A DNA stretch of 24,310 nt from positions 1-24,310 of the forward strand of contig LSSL01004650.1 of NCBI GenBank assembly GCA_001953115.1, given 5' to 3'. The notes under the pieces are model-generated. The model was not told where the DNA came from. It did no database searches and saw only the letters and a list, made by a program, of their open reading frames with translations. The position numbers and the translations under genes were made by a program. This document shows positions 21,491 through 24,310 of this stretch, in pieces; positions within the stretch are counted from its first letter, which is position 1; every line of letters begins with the position of its first letter. This stretch comes from Smittium mucronatum (lineage: Eukaryota; Kickxellomycota; Harpellomycetes; Harpellales; Legeriomycetaceae).

Positions 21491-23442
21491 AAATTGAGCG
21501 ATAGAATTTTTGAATTCTTTTCGTCTTTAATAATATTAATAGTAGGTTTTTATAGCTTTTTTTATTATGTTTAAAATATAATTACCATAAAAAACTGATC
21601 TTTTTAGTTTCAAAGATAATGAAAAGTCAGTATACAGATCAAAAAAAAAAAAGTAATAGAATAGGGTTGGATTAATATTCGTTGTTTTTCACAAGTAGAA
21701 ATAAAAATGATTTTTAATGCTTTAAGAACTTTTTATTTTCATAAATCAAGTATTAGACCAAAATAATTTGTATTTGAAATTTTTTTTTTTTGAACAGGAT
21801 CAAACGTGAGATGATTTTAGCTCTATTTCTCTACTATTGGTCCTAAAAAAACAGGGAATATCTTAATCCCAATTCAATAAAAAAAAAATATTAATTTTTT
21901 TTTGTTATTTTAATTTCTAAATTATTGGGGGATATTTTAGCTTTAAAAAATCAAAAAAAACTAAAAATTTAATTTTCCACTATATCAATATTTGTATATA
22001 AAAATTATTTTAATAAAATTTTCAAACATTCTTTATATGAAGGGGAGGATGGTATATCTAAAGCTAAAAATATATTGAAATCTATGTTTTTGTATAGCTT
22101 TTATTAATATAACAACATTCAATTAAAAGTATTTTTTTATCAATCAACTTTATTATAAAAAATACCCATAAAAAATCGACTTTTTTAATTTAATTTAAAA
22201 TAAGCAAAAAAAATAATAATTCCGCATTCATCCTGATAATCTAAAGCCAAAATAAAATTTCACACATTGGTGCAATCATTTTATTTTTAGACTGCATTCT
22301 CTCAATTTGTTTATTTATTTTGCACGAAATTATCGAAATAAAATTCTTTTTTCTCTTTTCTCTTCCAAAAAATTAAATAAACTATGTTACATTATAGTTA
22401 TAATTAAATCCAAATTAGAATAGGGGAATTTTTATACATATAAAAACATTAAATGGAAATTTAGATCCTTGTTAATTTGAAAAGATACTTTGGCTGGAGG
22501 CGGGTTAATAAATTTGGTTGAATCCATTTTCTAAACCGGAAAATAATACATTTTTTTTAAAAGGGTCTAATAGATGTGCTTAGGAATTTTATGGAGAACA
22601 TAATTATTGTAAAGGGTAGTAACTTTTAATAAAATTTTTGTTGAAAAAGAAAAAAAATTACTGAAATCGATGGAAGATTTTAATTTACTACAAATTGTTA
22701 ATAAAATAAAAATATTTCTATTACAAAATATATCCCGATTTTCGGATCGATTCATTTATATATTTATCTAAATTGAATTAGCTGAAATAGTAGATCCAAA
22801 ATATTTATATTTTATATTAAATTAATTTTTTTAACTAATGGATATTTTATTAATGATATTATGTTATATTTAAAATTATATTTAATTTTTACTTAATTTT
22901 TCAATAAAAAATGTATAGATTTCTCTAGATAAAGGGGGAAAAAATTTATGTTTAATTAAGGAAGGATTAGATAAGTTGATGGGTTTATATTTTTTTTTTA
23001 GTATAAAGGTAGACTTTCAAATTAATGGAATATTGATTATATGCAATATGGAAATATACTAACTGAAATCATAATTAACTACGAATAAAAAAAAATCATG
23101 GAAAAAATCCTAATGAATTTTTCTTTGATATCATACTTTGGGGGGTTAGGGATGTGTTTGACATAAAGGAATAAAAAAAAATGTTATCAAAATTAAACGG
23201 ATAATGGTCTTTAATTTAAAATCATCTTGTGCAGTCAAAAAATTTAAAGACTGTGAGGTAAAATATTTTCTAAATTATATCATCAATTGTATAAAAAAAA
23301 ATTATTTTATTTTAAAAAAGTTATATATAATTTTAGATATGAATTAGTTGTTATTTAAGAAAAGGATTGTATCAGTCATTGGAATATATATATAAATTTG
23401 AAACGTTGGTTATATTTTATTTTAGCAAGATGTAGTACACCA

Positions 23443-23622
23443 TTTCCAAATCAAATTCAAAAAAAGTACACATGATTGTAAAAAAAGTAAGTGATTTGGG
23501 AAAAAGTAAAAATGATTTGGTAAAAAGTAAAAACGATTTGATAGTAAGTAATATCAATTATAAAAAAAGTAGATCTGAATCAAAAAAAAGTAAATTTGAT
23601 TTGGGAAAGCTTAAAATCATTG
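23443..23622. repeat. Degenerate ~21-bp minisatellite flanked by an inverted repeat
   Basis: About seven imperfect units with the consensus A(5-8)GTAAAAATGATTTGG run from 23,459 to about 23,605, followed by a degenerate eighth. Unit starts are 23,459, 23,480, 23,501, 23,522, 23,543, 23,562 and 23,582; the first four are exactly 21 bases, later ones 19-24. TTTCCAAATCAAATT (23,443-23,457) before the array is the inverse of AATTTGATTTGGGAAA (23,593-23,608) at its end, apart from one extra G. The minus strand stays open for about 40 codons here but lacks a sensible start, so coding is unlikely. Confidence 0.8.
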
Positions 23623-24274
23623 TTTTAAATTCACATTAAATATGGGTATACTCAAATTATATTTTAACTTAGTTTTAAATATCGCGAATAAATAATTGGG
23701 ACCTAGTTTATCCCCGAATTTATTTAAATATAGGGATATTTTTCAGATTTTATTAGCATTGATATGCCCTATAAAATCTGCTAGAATTCATTTCAGGTAG
23801 ATTTAAAGGTTGTATTATTTAAAACCATAAGCTCTTAAAAGCTAAAAAGTGTTAATTTTTTTGTTTATAGTTAAAAGAGGTATTTGATAAAAAGCATAAC
23901 TTTGGAGGCTCTATATTAGTACTCTGCTTGCTATTGAATGATATTGGGGTCTTTTCCCAAATTAATATGCATAATTAATTTATTTTATAATAATAAGATG
24001 TTCAATTAGGAACCAAATCTAATACGGATTACTACATTAGTTCGGGGGAATAGTGACAAAAATTGATTAAGTTTGTGTTTTGGTTTGATATTTCAATAAT
24101 ATGGTTTCCGTAATTTTATGGAAATGATATTTCATATCTTCTGCCTCTATCATATTTATTAGGATATAATTTTCACAATCTTCTTAATATTGAAATCTTT
24201 CCCATTGCGCTATTTACTTTAAACCCAACAAACTTACCATTAGCCATTACTATTATGGGATAAATATTAATCAG

Positions 24275-24276
24275 TA

Positions 24277-24310
<34 letters not shown>
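24275..24310. repeat. (TA)n followed by poly-T at the contig end
   Basis: A 19-base alternating TA tract (24,275-24,293) runs into 18 T that reach the last base. Such low-complexity sequence is a common place for assemblies to stop. It carries no telomere unit, so it is not evidence of a chromosome end. Confidence 0.85.

Larger units (their letters stand above)
20761..24274. other. AT-rich non-coding region downstream of the gene
   Basis: About 3.5 kb, mostly at the low GC of the left desert (one line near 21,541 has 18 % G+C). No credible gene is present; the only frames above 60 codons are AT-driven and resemble nothing known. Separately listed features are a possible dispersed repeat copy, a GC-rich patch with an inverted repeat and a G-rich tract, and a ~21-bp minisatellite. 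A run GGGGGGTTAGGG near 23,140 holds a single telomere-like hexamer without repetition. Confidence 0.6.

Noticed and set aside
22567..22755. 62-codon minus-strand frame in the AT-rich downstream region
   Set aside because: Composition is dominated by Ile, Asn, Lys, Phe, Ser and Leu as expected from AT-rich DNA; no domain or context.
1..24310. CRISPR arrays, bacterial operons, riboswitches, viral genes
   Set aside because: Intron-containing eukaryotic gene context; no spaced identical repeats, no gene clusters and no recognisable viral coding sequence were seen.

Overview
The window looks like one complete nuclear contig from a very AT-rich eukaryote, most likely a fungus. The single clear gene has one short intron (GTATGT donor, CTAAA-type branch site, T-rich tract, TAG acceptor). 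Its protein resembles the fungal version of the ACSS3/propionyl-CoA synthetase family, for example VAAHR where most acetyl-CoA synthetases have V-A/S-G-H-R. The exact lineage cannot be fixed from this sequence. Very low intergenic GC (13-18 % in the lines I counted) beside coding DNA of about 33-42 % GC would suit an early-diverging AT-rich fungus, but that is inference. The contig starts with a 16-base G run and ends with a TA repeat running into 18 T, so both edges look like assembly or low-complexity limits.

Layout. Bases 17 to about 14,330 are an extremely AT-rich desert in which I recognise no gene, RNA or mobile element; it holds A/T homopolymers and a few (TA)n tracts. From about 14,330 to 18,400 the composition becomes more mixed. 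This part holds a nested palindrome at 15,360-15,411, a 24-bp tandem duplication at 17,447-17,494, a 15-bp near-repeat at 18,209/18,327 and the presumed promoter and leader. The gene occupies 18,408-20,600 on the + strand: two exons with a 63-bp intron, encoding a 709-residue short-chain acyl-CoA synthetase that ends in -SKL, a canonical peroxisomal targeting signal. A pyrimidine-rich 3' region and a TATATAAATAG element follow and probably carry the polyadenylation signals.

Downstream, 20,761-24,274 is again AT-rich and non-coding. Two features stand out in it: a GC-rich non-coding patch (about 21,160-21,490) with an exact 10-bp inverted repeat and a G-rich tract, and a degenerate ~21-bp minisatellite (23,459-23,622) flanked by an inverted repeat. 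A possible dispersed repeat has one copy on each side of the gene.

With only one gene there is no operon or multi-gene system to reconstruct, and I found no convincing evidence of an undescribed biological system. The most useful biological observation is the combination of a propionate-type acyl pocket with a C-terminal PTS1, which predicts peroxisomal activation of a short-chain acid, probably propionate.
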